NCBI RefSeq assembly: GCF_029870285.1
Contig: NZ_JACSYA010000014.1
Location: forward strand, 67,037 to 131,036
Length of the DNA: 64,000 bases
DNA from: Delftia sp. PS-11
GTDB taxonomy: Bacteria > Pseudomonadota > Gammaproteobacteria > Burkholderiales > Burkholderiaceae_C
Reading direction: 5' to 3'
In this document: in pieces, positions 31,392-39,223 of the stretch
How positions within the stretch are numbered: the stretch's first letter is position 1
How the letters are laid out: every line of letters starts with the position of its first letter
Translations under genes and position numbers: made by a program
Notes under the pieces: generated by a model
Told to the model about the DNA's origin: nothing
Seen by the model: only the letters and a program-made list of their open reading frames with translations
The model's database searches: none

Positions 31392-32828
31392 ATGCACAAA
31401 AAAGGCGCAGGTATGGGGTGGCGAGGATTTCGCTTGTTGGCGTCCCAGATGGCTGGAGCGCTGTTGGGCTGGTGGCTCTGGACCTGGTTCGGCGATGCCC
31501 GCGCCAGTGCTGCCGCCCAGGGTGTCGCGGCGCTGTCCGGGGCATTCGTCGCGGGCTGGATATGGTGGCTGGCGGACAGCTGGAATGCCATGCGGCTGCT
31601 GTCCTGGCTGCGCCAGTCGGAGCTGACGAACGCCCCGGATCTCAATGGCATCTGGGGCGAGGCCAGCGTGCGCATGCGCCGCTGGCTGCGCCAGAGCGTG
31701 CAGCAGGTGCAGCAGGGCGATCAGCGCCTCAATGACATTCTTTCCGCGCTGCAGGCCAGCCCCAACGGAGTGGTGCTGCTCGATGCCGAGGGGCGCATCG
31801 AGTGGTGCAACCAGATTGCCGAGCGCCAGTTCGGCTTCGATGCGCAGCGCGATGTGCTGCAAAGCCTCGGCAACCTGGTGCGCGACCCCGAGTTCAGCGC
31901 CTACTACGCCGCACAGGATTTTTCGCGCGACCTGGTCATGCAGGGCCGTGAGAGCACCCCGTCACGGCCGGTCAGGCTGTCCGTGCAGCTGTACGGGTAT
32001 GGCGAAGGGCGCAAGCTGCTGCTGGCGCGCGATGTCACCGCGCTGGAGCAGGCCGAGGCCATGCGCCGCGACTTCGTGGCCAATGTATCGCACGAGATCC
32101 GCACCCCGCTGACGGTGCTGGTCGGCTTTGTCGAAACCCTGCAGACGCTGCCGCTGGAGCCCGAGGAGCGCAACCGCTACCTGGGCCTGATGGCCCAGCA
32201 GGCCGAGCGCATGCAGCATCTGGTCGAGGACCTGCTGGCTCTCTCGCGGCTGGAGGGCAGCCCGCTGCCCAGCGCCAATGAATGGGTGTCCGTCTCCCAC
32301 CTCATGCAGCGCTGCGAGAATGAGGCGCGTGGGCTATCGGCCATGCTGACGCGCAAGCAGGCTCAGCCGCATGCCCTGAGCTTTCCGCCCGCCGATGTCC
32401 TGGCGGAAGCAGGCGAAGTCGCGGGTGCCAGCGCCGAGCTGCAAAGCGCTTTCTCCAACCTGCTGGCCAATGCCATGCGCTACACGCCCGCTGGCGGGCG
32501 CATTGAGGTGACCTGGCAGACACAGCCGGATGGTTCTGCGCGTTTTGCCGTCAAGGACTCTGGGCCCGGCATTGATCCCAAGCATCTGGCGCGGCTGACC
32601 GAGCGTTTTTACCGGGTGGACCGCAGCCGTTCGCGCGATACCGGCGGCACCGGCCTGGGGCTGGCCATCGTCAAGCATGTGCTGCAGCGCCATGGCGCCA
32701 AGCTGGGCATTGCCAGCACGCCCGGGCAGGGCTCCGAGTTTTCCGTGACTTTCCCGGCCAGCCGCATCCGTGTCGGCACCGTGGCCGCGCAGGCGCCTGC
32801 ACTGCGTGCCGAGCGCCGCGCAGCCTGA
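31392..32828 (+). CDS. phoR: Phosphate regulon sensor histidine kinase PhoR
   Basis: 478 residues from ATG 31392; an ATG at 31413 is an alternative. Two membrane helices (about 14-32 and 43-61) with almost no periplasmic loop fit PhoR, which senses through PstB/PhoU rather than phosphate directly. A PAS domain (about 112-215) precedes the HisKA box with H234 in ANVSHEIRTPLTVL. The ATPase part has N (LLANAMRY), G1 (DSGPGID), F (ERFYRVD) and G2 (GGTGLGLAIVKH). Confidence 0.96.
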   Translation: MHKKGAGMGWRGFRLLASQMAGALLGWWLWTWFGDARASAAAQGVAALSGAFVAGWIWWLADSWNAMRLLSWLRQSELTNAPDLNGIWGEASVRMRRWLRQSVQQVQQGDQRLNDILSALQASPNGVVLLDAEGRIEWCNQIAERQFGFDAQRDVLQSLGNLVRDPEFSAYYAAQDFSRDLVMQGRESTPSRPVRLSVQLYGYGEGRKLLLARDVTALEQAEAMRRDFVANVSHEIRTPLTVLVGFVETLQTLPLEPEERNRYLGLMAQQAERMQHLVEDLLALSRLEGSPLPSANEWVSVSHLMQRCENEARGLSAMLTRKQAQPHALSFPPADVLAEAGEVAGASAELQSAFSNLLANAMRYTPAGGRIEVTWQTQPDGSARFAVKDSGPGIDPKHLARLTERFYRVDRSRSRDTGGTGLGLAIVKHVLQRHGAKLGIASTPGQGSEFSVTFPASRIRVGTVAAQAPALRAERRAA

Positions 32829-32833
32829 GGCGG

Positions 32834-34219
32834 TCAGCGGTCCCGGGTTCGGGCCACCTTGCTGACCATTGCGCCAAACACCAGTGCCGTTGCCATCAGC
32901 GCTGCGGCACTGCTGGCCCAGAACGGCGCGGGTGTGCCGGCCGGCAGCCAGGCTGGCAGGGCAGGGCCGGCCGCATAGGCCAGCCAGTAGCCGCCCGCCA
33001 GCCCGCCGCCCCACAGCAGCACGCAGTAGATCAGCAGCGGTGCCACCGTGATGCGGTAGCAGCGCAGCACGAAGATGCAAAAGGTCTGGATGGCATCCGC
33101 CACATGGTAGGCCGCAACCCAGGCCAGCAGGCTGGCTGTCAGCGCCATGACGTCTGCCGAACTGGTGTAGATGCCGGCCACGCCATGGCGCGACAGGAAC
33201 AATGCACTGGCCAGTGCCAGTCCGGTCAAGGCGGCGAACCGCAGGCCCATGAGGATCAGGCGCCGTGCCATGGCTTCGTCGCCAGCACCGCGCCAGTAGC
33301 TGACGCGCGCGCTGGTGGCGATGGCCAGTGACAGCGGCACCATGTAGCACAGGGCGGCAAGGTTGGCAGCGATCTGGTGGCTGGCTGATGCCAGCGTGCC
33401 CTGGCGTGCCACGAACAGGGCCATCAGTGTGAACGATGTGACTTCGACCAGGATAGCCAGTCCTGCAGGAATGCCCAGCCGCGCGAAATGCGCGAGCAGC
33501 CGCCAGTCAGGGCGCTCCATGCGCCGCCACAGCGCCAGCGGCGCGTACAGGCCCTGGCTGCGCAGCAGCGCCAGAGCGATCACCACCATGGCGTAATTCA
33601 CCGCCAGCGTGGCCCAGGCGCAGCCCACGGCCCCCAGGGCGGGCATGCCTGCGCCGCCAAAGGTCAGCCAGACCGACAGAGGGATCTTGAGCAGCAGCGA
33701 CAGCAATTGCAGCACGGTGACAAGCTGGGGCCTGCCCAGTGCCTGGTTCAGCGTGCCGAAAAGGCGAAACAGCAGCGCGGCCGGCAGGCTCCAGGCCAGC
33801 ACCGAAAGGTAGGACTGCACCTCGCGCTGCAGGTCGGCGGGCACATCGGTCCAGCGCAGCAGCGCATCGGGGCGCAGCAGTATGGCCATGCCCAGTGCGC
33901 AGACAGCTGTCAGCAGGTAGAGGGCCTGGCGCAGTGAGCGGCCCATGGCCTGCGGCTGGCCGGCGCCACGCTGCTCGGCCCACAAGGGCAGCAGCGCCTG
34001 GAAGATGCCCATCAGCGAGACGTAGACACTCACGAAGATGGATGTCCCGACGGACAGAGCTGCCAGCGCGGTCGGGCTGTAGCGGCCAGCGACGATGGTG
34101 TCGGTCACGCCGAACGCCATCACGGCCAGCTGGCCCGCCAGCACGGTCAGCGCATGCTGGGCGATGGTGCTGCGCTCGCCTTTCTCCCGTGCATGGGCTG
34201 CAGCGTGCGCCCTGCTCAT
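32834..34219 (-). CDS. MATE family multidrug/toxin exporter
   Basis: 461 residues from ATG 34219. The stop is 5 bases from the phoR stop (convergent). Twelve hydrophobic helices and the MATE landmarks FGVTDTIVAGRYSPTALAAL and PAALLFRLFGTLNQALGRPQ are visible. It would use a Na+ or H+ gradient to expel cationic compounds or a lipid-linked substrate. The start overlaps the end of the upstream membrane glycosyltransferase gene by four bases, so the two form one transcription unit, and a joint role in envelope glycoconjugates is conceivable. Confidence 0.88.
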   Translation of the reverse strand: MSRAHAAAHAREKGERSTIAQHALTVLAGQLAVMAFGVTDTIVAGRYSPTALAALSVGTSIFVSVYVSLMGIFQALLPLWAEQRGAGQPQAMGRSLRQALYLLTAVCALGMAILLRPDALLRWTDVPADLQREVQSYLSVLAWSLPAALLFRLFGTLNQALGRPQLVTVLQLLSLLLKIPLSVWLTFGGAGMPALGAVGCAWATLAVNYAMVVIALALLRSQGLYAPLALWRRMERPDWRLLAHFARLGIPAGLAILVEVTSFTLMALFVARQGTLASASHQIAANLAALCYMVPLSLAIATSARVSYWRGAGDEAMARRLILMGLRFAALTGLALASALFLSRHGVAGIYTSSADVMALTASLLAWVAAYHVADAIQTFCIFVLRCYRITVAPLLIYCVLLWGGGLAGGYWLAYAAGPALPAWLPAGTPAPFWASSAAALMATALVFGAMVSKVARTRDR

Positions 34220-35946
34220 GGCCTGCTGTCCGGCGCGGCCGTGCGGCGCAGCACCAGCAGGAAGTCCTTGCGGTCCGTGGGGCGCACGGCGCGCGCCACC
34301 TGCTGCCATTGCGGGTGCAGGCGCACGCTGTGCGGGTCGAGCCAGGTGTCTTGCGAGGCAATCATCCAGTCGCAGCGTGCTGCACCCGCCATGCTCAGGC
34401 GCTGGGTGTCAATGTTGCCGTAGTGGCGCAGCGCTGCGATCTGTGCGCGTGGCAGGCCGTAGGTCTGCACGCAGCGGACATCTGCGGGCAGGGCCGCCAG
34501 CGCCAGACGTGTCTGGCCTTCAAAGCTGCGTGCATGGTCCAGCAGGGGCAGCCACAGTGTCATCAGCAGCAGCCATGCCAGGGTCGTGCCGCTGGCAGGC
34601 AGCACCAGGCTTTTCCAGATGGCCGAGCGGTTGCGCGAGGTGCGCCACGCCACCAGTACGCACCAGCCCACCGTGGCCGCGACTGCGACAGCGAAGGCCG
34701 GTGCCGAAAATTGCGGCACGAACTGCGGTGCCAGCCTGGCGATGTTGGCGGCGGGCTTGGCAGGGATGCCGGTTTGCAGCGAAAGCCATATCACCCAGAT
34801 GGCAATGGCCGATACGCTGAAAAACAGCAGCGTGAACCAGTCGATCAGTGCGCCGATGCTGCGGCGCAGGGTCGGCAATGCGAATGCCGCCAGCGTGGCG
34901 ATGGCAGGCAGCCCCAGAAGCAGGGCCCGGTCCGCAGGCAGCGTGGTCAGGGTGGCTCCCACGGGGATGGCGGCGAACCACAGGGATATGGCCAGATGCG
35001 GGTTGCGCTGCGGCACGGCGATCTGGCGGCGCCAGACCCACAGTGTCCAGAGTGTCAGCGGCCAGGCGGGCCAGCTGAACCACAGCAGCAGCTGTGCCAG
35101 GCTTCGCCACTCCTTGGCGGTGGAACCATCCACCAGGCGCCACGCCCACTGGTCCAGCCACCATGTCAGCAGGGCTGCCAGCAGCGTGGCAGCCAGCCAG
35201 CCAGCGCTCCAGGCGCGTGCGGCGCGTGGCTGGGCAAAGGGGTCATCCCCCCAGGTCCGGGAGAAGAAGGCAATCGCCGCAGCGCCCAATCCCAGCATGG
35301 CCGCCACGCTGGGCGCGCCGCTGAGCGCCAGGCCCGGAAGGCCCAGCAGCAGTGCCAGTGCCGCGGTCCGCTGCCTGTAGGGCATTGCTGCTGCGGCAAA
35401 GAACAGCAGTGCCGTGCAGCCCAGCTGGGTGACATAGTTGGTGGTCTCGTGGGACAGCTGGGCCAGGCCCAGGCATGCCACCAGGGCCAGCAGTCCGCCG
35501 TCGGCCATGGCGCGTGCATAGTCTGTGGGCTGGGCCTCACCGCCAAAGGCGAAGGCGACGGGGCGGGCGCCCGGCGAGCGCGCCAGGTAATAAACACCCC
35601 ACCAGGTCGCCATCAGGGTCAGCGCCAGCATGGCGATGAAGGGCAGGCGCGCTGCCAGTTCGGCAGGAATCCAGGAGGGGGCCGATTGCAGCGACAGCGC
35701 GCCCAGCCAGTAGGGCAGCAGTCCCTCGGATTCGGGGGGCAGGCCCGCCATGCGCGGCGCCAGCCATGCGGTGTTGCCCAGCGCCAGCTCGCGCATGTAG
35801 CCGAAGGCTTCCATATCTGCCATGCGCCAGGGCTCGCGCCCCACATAGCCTGGCACGATGTAGGCCAGGCACAGCAACAGCAGCGGCCAGCGCGGCAAGC
35901 GGCGCACGGCGCTTTGGGCAACGATGGCGGGAGTGGGCTGATTCAC
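34216..35946 (-). CDS. ArnT/PMT-like polytopic membrane glycosyltransferase (putative)
   Basis: 577 residues from GTG 35946 (encoding MNQPTPAIVAQ). A longer open frame reaches back through the rpmE2 terminator and is unlikely. About twelve hydrophobic helices are present. The first periplasmic loop has GYVGREPWRMADMEAFGYM, reminiscent of the acidic loop of GT-C enzymes of the GT39/GT83 type that take sugars from polyprenyl phosphate. The C-terminal ~110 residues are a soluble domain (DVRCVQTYGLPRAQIAALRH). Donor and acceptor are unknown. Confidence 0.6.
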   Translation of the reverse strand: MNQPTPAIVAQSAVRRLPRWPLLLLCLAYIVPGYVGREPWRMADMEAFGYMRELALGNTAWLAPRMAGLPPESEGLLPYWLGALSLQSAPSWIPAELAARLPFIAMLALTLMATWWGVYYLARSPGARPVAFAFGGEAQPTDYARAMADGGLLALVACLGLAQLSHETTNYVTQLGCTALLFFAAAAMPYRQRTAALALLLGLPGLALSGAPSVAAMLGLGAAAIAFFSRTWGDDPFAQPRAARAWSAGWLAATLLAALLTWWLDQWAWRLVDGSTAKEWRSLAQLLLWFSWPAWPLTLWTLWVWRRQIAVPQRNPHLAISLWFAAIPVGATLTTLPADRALLLGLPAIATLAAFALPTLRRSIGALIDWFTLLFFSVSAIAIWVIWLSLQTGIPAKPAANIARLAPQFVPQFSAPAFAVAVAATVGWCVLVAWRTSRNRSAIWKSLVLPASGTTLAWLLLMTLWLPLLDHARSFEGQTRLALAALPADVRCVQTYGLPRAQIAALRHYGNIDTQRLSMAGAARCDWMIASQDTWLDPHSVRLHPQWQQVARAVRPTDRKDFLLVLRRTAAPDSRP

Positions 35947-36050
35947 GCGGAAAGACTTTCTGCTACGGAGACCGCGCAAGAATACGCCAAGCACGGCGCC
36001 GGAAAAGCGTGGGCAGTGCCCGGCCGGCATGGCGCGGGCTGCTAAAACAC

Positions 36051-36082
36051 AAAGGGCAGCCCGGTTGCCCGGGCTGCCCTTT
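36051..36082. terminator. Intrinsic terminator after rpmE2
   Basis: A perfect 14-bp stem (36051-36064 with 36069-36082) with a 4-base loop carries A3/T3 arms, reading into TTTGTGTTTT on the minus strand. It terminates rpmE2 and isolates the downstream glycosyltransferase gene. Confidence 0.85.
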
Positions 36083-36100
36083 TGTCGGGACAAGCAGTAT

Positions 36101-36346
36101 TTACTTCTTGCCGAAACGGTTGCGGAAACGCTCCACGCGGCCGCCCATGTTGTCCACCGACTTTTGCGTGCCGGTGTAGAAGGGGTGCGATTCGGAGGAG
36201 GTGTCCAGCTTGAACAGGGGGTATTCCTTGCCTTCGAAGGTCTCGGTTTCCTTCGTGTTCACGCACGAGCGGGTCACGAACTTGAAGCCGTTGGACAGGT
36301 CCACGAACAGAACTTCGCGGTAGTTGGGGTGGATGCCTTCTTTCAT
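36101..36346 (-). CDS. rpmE2: 50S ribosomal protein L31 type B
   Basis: 81 residues from ATG 36346, with AAGGAAAG upstream. The sequence [20 protein letters not shown] and [20 protein letters not shown] are those of type B L31. It has a single cysteine and no CxxC pairs, so it is the zinc-independent form, which in many bacteria replaces the zinc form under zinc shortage. No Zur-like palindrome was recognised upstream. Confidence 0.95.
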   Translation of the reverse strand: MKEGIHPNYREVLFVDLSNGFKFVTRSCVNTKETETFEGKEYPLFKLDTSSESHPFYTGTQKSVDNMGGRVERFRNRFGKK

Positions 36347-36445
36347 GATCTTTCCTTCTGATGCAAGTGCGGTAGCCGTGCCTGACCCGCTGCAACCTCT
36401 GTAGCGGTTCAAATCAAGCGTACTTTCCGCAAGAAAAAGCCCTGC

Positions 36446-36475
36446 ATTATCGCATAGCGCCCGAGGCTGTGCCAA
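36446..36475 (-). promoter_or_regulatory. Candidate rpmE2 promoter
   Basis: On the minus strand TTGGCA (36475-36470) and GATAAT (36451-36446) are spaced by 18 bp, predicting a leader of about 93 bases. The promoter overlaps the 3' end of the HTH-citrate synthase gene. Confidence 0.55.
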
Positions 36476-37658
36476 GCGCGTCTGGACGTGTGCCGGTATA
36501 TGCAGCCCGAGGGCGGATGATCTGGCGTGTCTCGCGCTGCTCCAGCGCCTGGGCCAGCCAGCCGGCGCAGCGGCCCAGCGCGAACAGGCCGAAGGCGCTG
36601 CCCGGCCTCAGCCCCAGGTGGCGCCGCAGCGCTACCAGCGCAAAATCGATCGAAGGGGATTGCCCTGTCAGTGCCATGGCTTCCTGCACCAGTGCTTCCC
36701 AGGCCGGGTGCTGCGGCAGCAGTGCCTGCAGCAGCAGTGCGGCGCGCACATCTGCCTCGGGGTAGAGGTGGTGGCCGAAGCCCGGCAGGGATTCGCCGCG
36801 TGCCAGGCGCTGGCGCAGGCGGACAGGGTCCAGGCCGTCGCCGAGTTCATCCCATAGCGCCTCGACACGGGCGGTGGTGCCGCCATGGCGCGCGCCCGTC
36901 AATGCGGCCAATCCTGCGACCACGCAGGCGCGCAGGCTGGCACCTGTGGAGGCGACGCAGCGGGCGGTGAAGCCCGAGGCATTGAGTTCATGGTCGGCAC
37001 ACAGTACCAGAGCCATGCGTACCAGGTCGGCGCCCTGCTCGTCGAGTTGCCAGGCCTGTGCGCATTGCTGGTGTACGGGCATGTTGCCGGGTGCCGTGCC
37101 CAGCAGGCAGGCGGCCATCAGGCGCAGCAGCGCGCCGCAGCCCGCTGCCAGCCGCTCGGGGGACTGCTGCCATGCGGCGGTCGGCGCGTCTTCGCTGGCT
37201 GCGGTGAACAAAGGCAGCAGGGCCTCTTCGGGCGGCAGGCTGGCCATGGCCTTTTGCAACTGCGCCAGCAGGGGGGCCGTGTTGTCTGCGTCGGGGGCAA
37301 AGGCGGCCTGGGTTGTGCATTGCCACAGCAGGGCGCAGACTTCCTCAATGGTGCGCGAGCGGGCCCACTGCACTGCATCTTGTCCGCGGTAGTAAAGGCG
37401 CCCGTTCTCTATCAGCGTGATCGATGACGCCAGCACCGGAAGTCCCCAGCTCAAGGCGGCCTGAGCGACTTCGCGCGGCTTGCGGCCCTGGCTGCGCTGG
37501 CGTGCAAGACGCTCGACTTCCTCGCGCAGGTAGCGGCTTTCGCGTGGCCTGTCGGCTGCGTGTGCGCTCAGCAGGCCGCGGCTGACATAGGCGTAGAGCG
37601 TGGCGCGGCTGACGCCGAGCAGGGCGGTGGCTTCGGTGGAGGTCAGGTAGTGCGGCAT
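36447..37658 (-). CDS. Citrate synthase family enzyme with N-terminal helix-turn-helix domain
   Basis: 403 residues. Residues 1-~55 ([20 protein letters not shown], then YVSRGLL) form a MerR/excisionase-type helix-turn-helix. From ~75 onward the protein is a citrate synthase fold. The catalytic set is complete: H223 in ADHELNAS, H258 in ARHGGT, H296 in GFGHHLY, D338 in PSIDFAL and the arginine in [10 protein letters not shown]. It is therefore probably active in condensing an acyl-CoA with an oxo-acid (or the reverse) and also binds DNA. It is divergent from a CoA-transferase gene and seems to have a leaderless start: TATATT ends 7 bases before the ATG. Such fusions occur in Burkholderiales, but I know of no defined function. 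Confidence 0.85.
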   Translation of the reverse strand: MPHYLTSTEATALLGVSRATLYAYVSRGLLSAHAADRPRESRYLREEVERLARQRSQGRKPREVAQAALSWGLPVLASSITLIENGRLYYRGQDAVQWARSRTIEEVCALLWQCTTQAAFAPDADNTAPLLAQLQKAMASLPPEEALLPLFTAASEDAPTAAWQQSPERLAAGCGALLRLMAACLLGTAPGNMPVHQQCAQAWQLDEQGADLVRMALVLCADHELNASGFTARCVASTGASLRACVVAGLAALTGARHGGTTARVEALWDELGDGLDPVRLRQRLARGESLPGFGHHLYPEADVRAALLLQALLPQHPAWEALVQEAMALTGQSPSIDFALVALRRHLGLRPGSAFGLFALGRCAGWLAQALEQRETRQIIRPRAAYTGTRPDALGTASGAMR

Positions 37659-37664
37659 GCCTGG

Positions 37665-37723
37665 AATATAAATAGGTTGATTTTATTGATCAATATTGAC
37701 AACAAATATTGACTCTCTATCCT
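37665..37723. promoter_or_regulatory. Divergent promoters with overlapping TATTGA operator repeats
   Basis: Plus strand: TTGACA (37696-37701), 16-bp spacer, TATCCT (37718-37723), directed to the CoA-transferase. Minus strand: TTGATC (37693-37688), 17-bp spacer, TATATT (37670-37665), directed to the HTH-citrate synthase. A perfect 12-bp palindrome TATTGATCAATA (37684-37695) and two direct repeats AATATTGAC (37692-37700, 37705-37713) overlap both promoters. The AT-rich block stands out from the GC-rich surroundings and is a likely site for the HTH domain of the adjacent protein. Confidence 0.7.
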
Positions 37724-37764
37724 GCCAATCCGTGACTTGTCTTGTTTGTTGCCAGGAGTTGCCC

Positions 37765-39159
37765 ATGTCCCACCCTTTGTCTGCGACCGTATTCGAGCGC
37801 CATGCCGCTGCCATATGGCATGCCCTGCAAGGGACGCCGGACGCGCTGCCGCGCCTGTCCATGGCCGGGCAGGGGTCGCTGCCGTCCGTGTTTCCCGTCT
37901 CGGATCTGGCGGCAGCCTCCCTGGGTGCGGCGGGACTTGCGCTGTCCGAGCTGATCGGTGCATTCGGCAAGGCTGCGCCGGCCGTGTCGGTCGACCGCCG
38001 TCTGGCATCGCTGTGGTTTGGCTCCAGCCTGCGGCCTGAAGGCTGGCGGCTGCCAGGCCTGTGGGATGCCGTGGCAGGTGATTACCGCACTTGCGATGGC
38101 TGGATCCGGCTGCACACCAATGCGCCCCACCATCGCACTGCCGCCCTGGCAGTGCTTGGCGCGGCCGCAGAACGCGAGGCGGTGGCCGCCGCTGTGCTGC
38201 GCTGGCGCGCACAGGATCTGGAGTCGGCCGTGGTGGAGCGCGGCGGTTGCGCGGCGGCGATGCGCAGTGCCCAGGAATGGGCAGCGCACCCCCAGGGGGC
38301 TGCGGTGCAGCAGGAGCCGTTGCTGCACTGGCAGGCGCATCCTGTGGCTTCTGCTGCCCGGCCCGCCTGGCAGGGGACGGCGCAGCGCCCGTTGCAGGGG
38401 CTGCGTGTGCTTGATCTGACGCGCATTCTGGCCGGGCCGGCCGCCACGCGCTGGCTGGCTGCGTATGGTGCGCAGGTGCTGCGCATCGACCCGCTGGGCT
38501 GGGAGGAGCCCGGCACGGTGCCAGAGGTCACGCTGGGCAAGCGCTGCGCGCGGCTGGATTTGAGGCAGGCTGCGGACCGCGCCGTTTTCGAGCAGCTGCT
38601 GGCGCAGGCAGATATATTCGTGCACGGCCTGCGTGATGGTGCGCTGGAGGCGCTGGGCCTGGGGCAGGCATGGCGCAGGCGGCTCAATCCGTTGCTGGTC
38701 GATGTGTCGCTCAACGCCTATGGCTGGAGCGGGCCCTGGCAGCGGCGGCGCGGCTTCGACAGTCTGGTGCAGATGAGCACAGGTATTGCCGACGCTGGCA
38801 TGCGCAGCCTGGCACGCGCGCAGCCCACGCCGCTGCCGCTGCAGGCCATCGACCATGCCACTGGCTACCTGATGGCCGCTGCCGTGGCCATGGCGCTGGT
38901 GCGGCGGCTGCAGGGCGCCGGTGGCAGCACGGTGCGGGCTTCGCTGGCGCGTACGGCCCATTTGCTGGCGGGTGATGGCGCCGGCGCATTGGACATGTGT
39001 CAGCTGTCGGCACCCGTCGATGGGGATTTTGCAGCTGCGATGGAGCAGACGTCCTGGGGGCCCGCGCAGCGCTTGCGTGCGCCTGTCGATGTGGCGGGCG
39101 CTCCCATGCACTGGAGCTTGCCTGCCAGCGCGCTGGGCACGGCCATCGCAGCCTGGTGA
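37765..39159 (+). CDS. CaiB/BaiF-type (family III) CoA-transferase with unusual domain order
   Basis: 464 residues from ATG 37765 with AGGAG six bases upstream. The canonical N-terminal motif of family III CoA-transferases, LQGLRVLDLTRILAGPAATR, appears only at residue ~210. The likely catalytic aspartate is D332 (GFDSLVQMSTG), in the position of the oxalyl/formyl-CoA transferase Asp. Residues ~95-190 (DGWIRLHTNAPHH, RWRAQDLESAV, EWAAHPQG) look like the segment normally found C-terminal, so the chain appears permuted or carries an added half. It transfers CoA between carboxylic acids; the substrate is unknown. The divergent HTH-citrate synthase suggests a shared acyl-CoA pathway. Confidence 0.85.
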   Translation: MSHPLSATVFERHAAAIWHALQGTPDALPRLSMAGQGSLPSVFPVSDLAAASLGAAGLALSELIGAFGKAAPAVSVDRRLASLWFGSSLRPEGWRLPGLWDAVAGDYRTCDGWIRLHTNAPHHRTAALAVLGAAAEREAVAAAVLRWRAQDLESAVVERGGCAAAMRSAQEWAAHPQGAAVQQEPLLHWQAHPVASAARPAWQGTAQRPLQGLRVLDLTRILAGPAATRWLAAYGAQVLRIDPLGWEEPGTVPEVTLGKRCARLDLRQAADRAVFEQLLAQADIFVHGLRDGALEALGLGQAWRRRLNPLLVDVSLNAYGWSGPWQRRRGFDSLVQMSTGIADAGMRSLARAQPTPLPLQAIDHATGYLMAAAVAMALVRRLQGAGGSTVRASLARTAHLLAGDGAGALDMCQLSAPVDGDFAAAMEQTSWGPAQRLRAPVDVAGAPMHWSLPASALGTAIAAW

Positions 39160-39170
39160 GCCGGGCCCGA

Positions 39171-39204
39171 AAACACAACGCCCCGCTCGCAGCGGGGCGT
39201 TGTG
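39171..39204 (-). terminator. Intrinsic terminator of rho
   Basis: A perfect 14-bp stem (39174-39187 with 39191-39204), loop CGC, is followed on the minus strand by TTTT. It lies 20 bases beyond the rho stop. On the plus strand there is no T tract, but the stem may still limit read-through from the CoA-transferase gene. Confidence 0.85.
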
Positions 39205-39223
39205 CATGGTGTGCTCTCGGGGA

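Noticed and set aside
36360..36430. A GGTTCAAATC-like string suggesting a tRNA T-arm
   Set aside because: No acceptor stem or anticodon arm can be folded around it. It lies in the rpmE2 leader.
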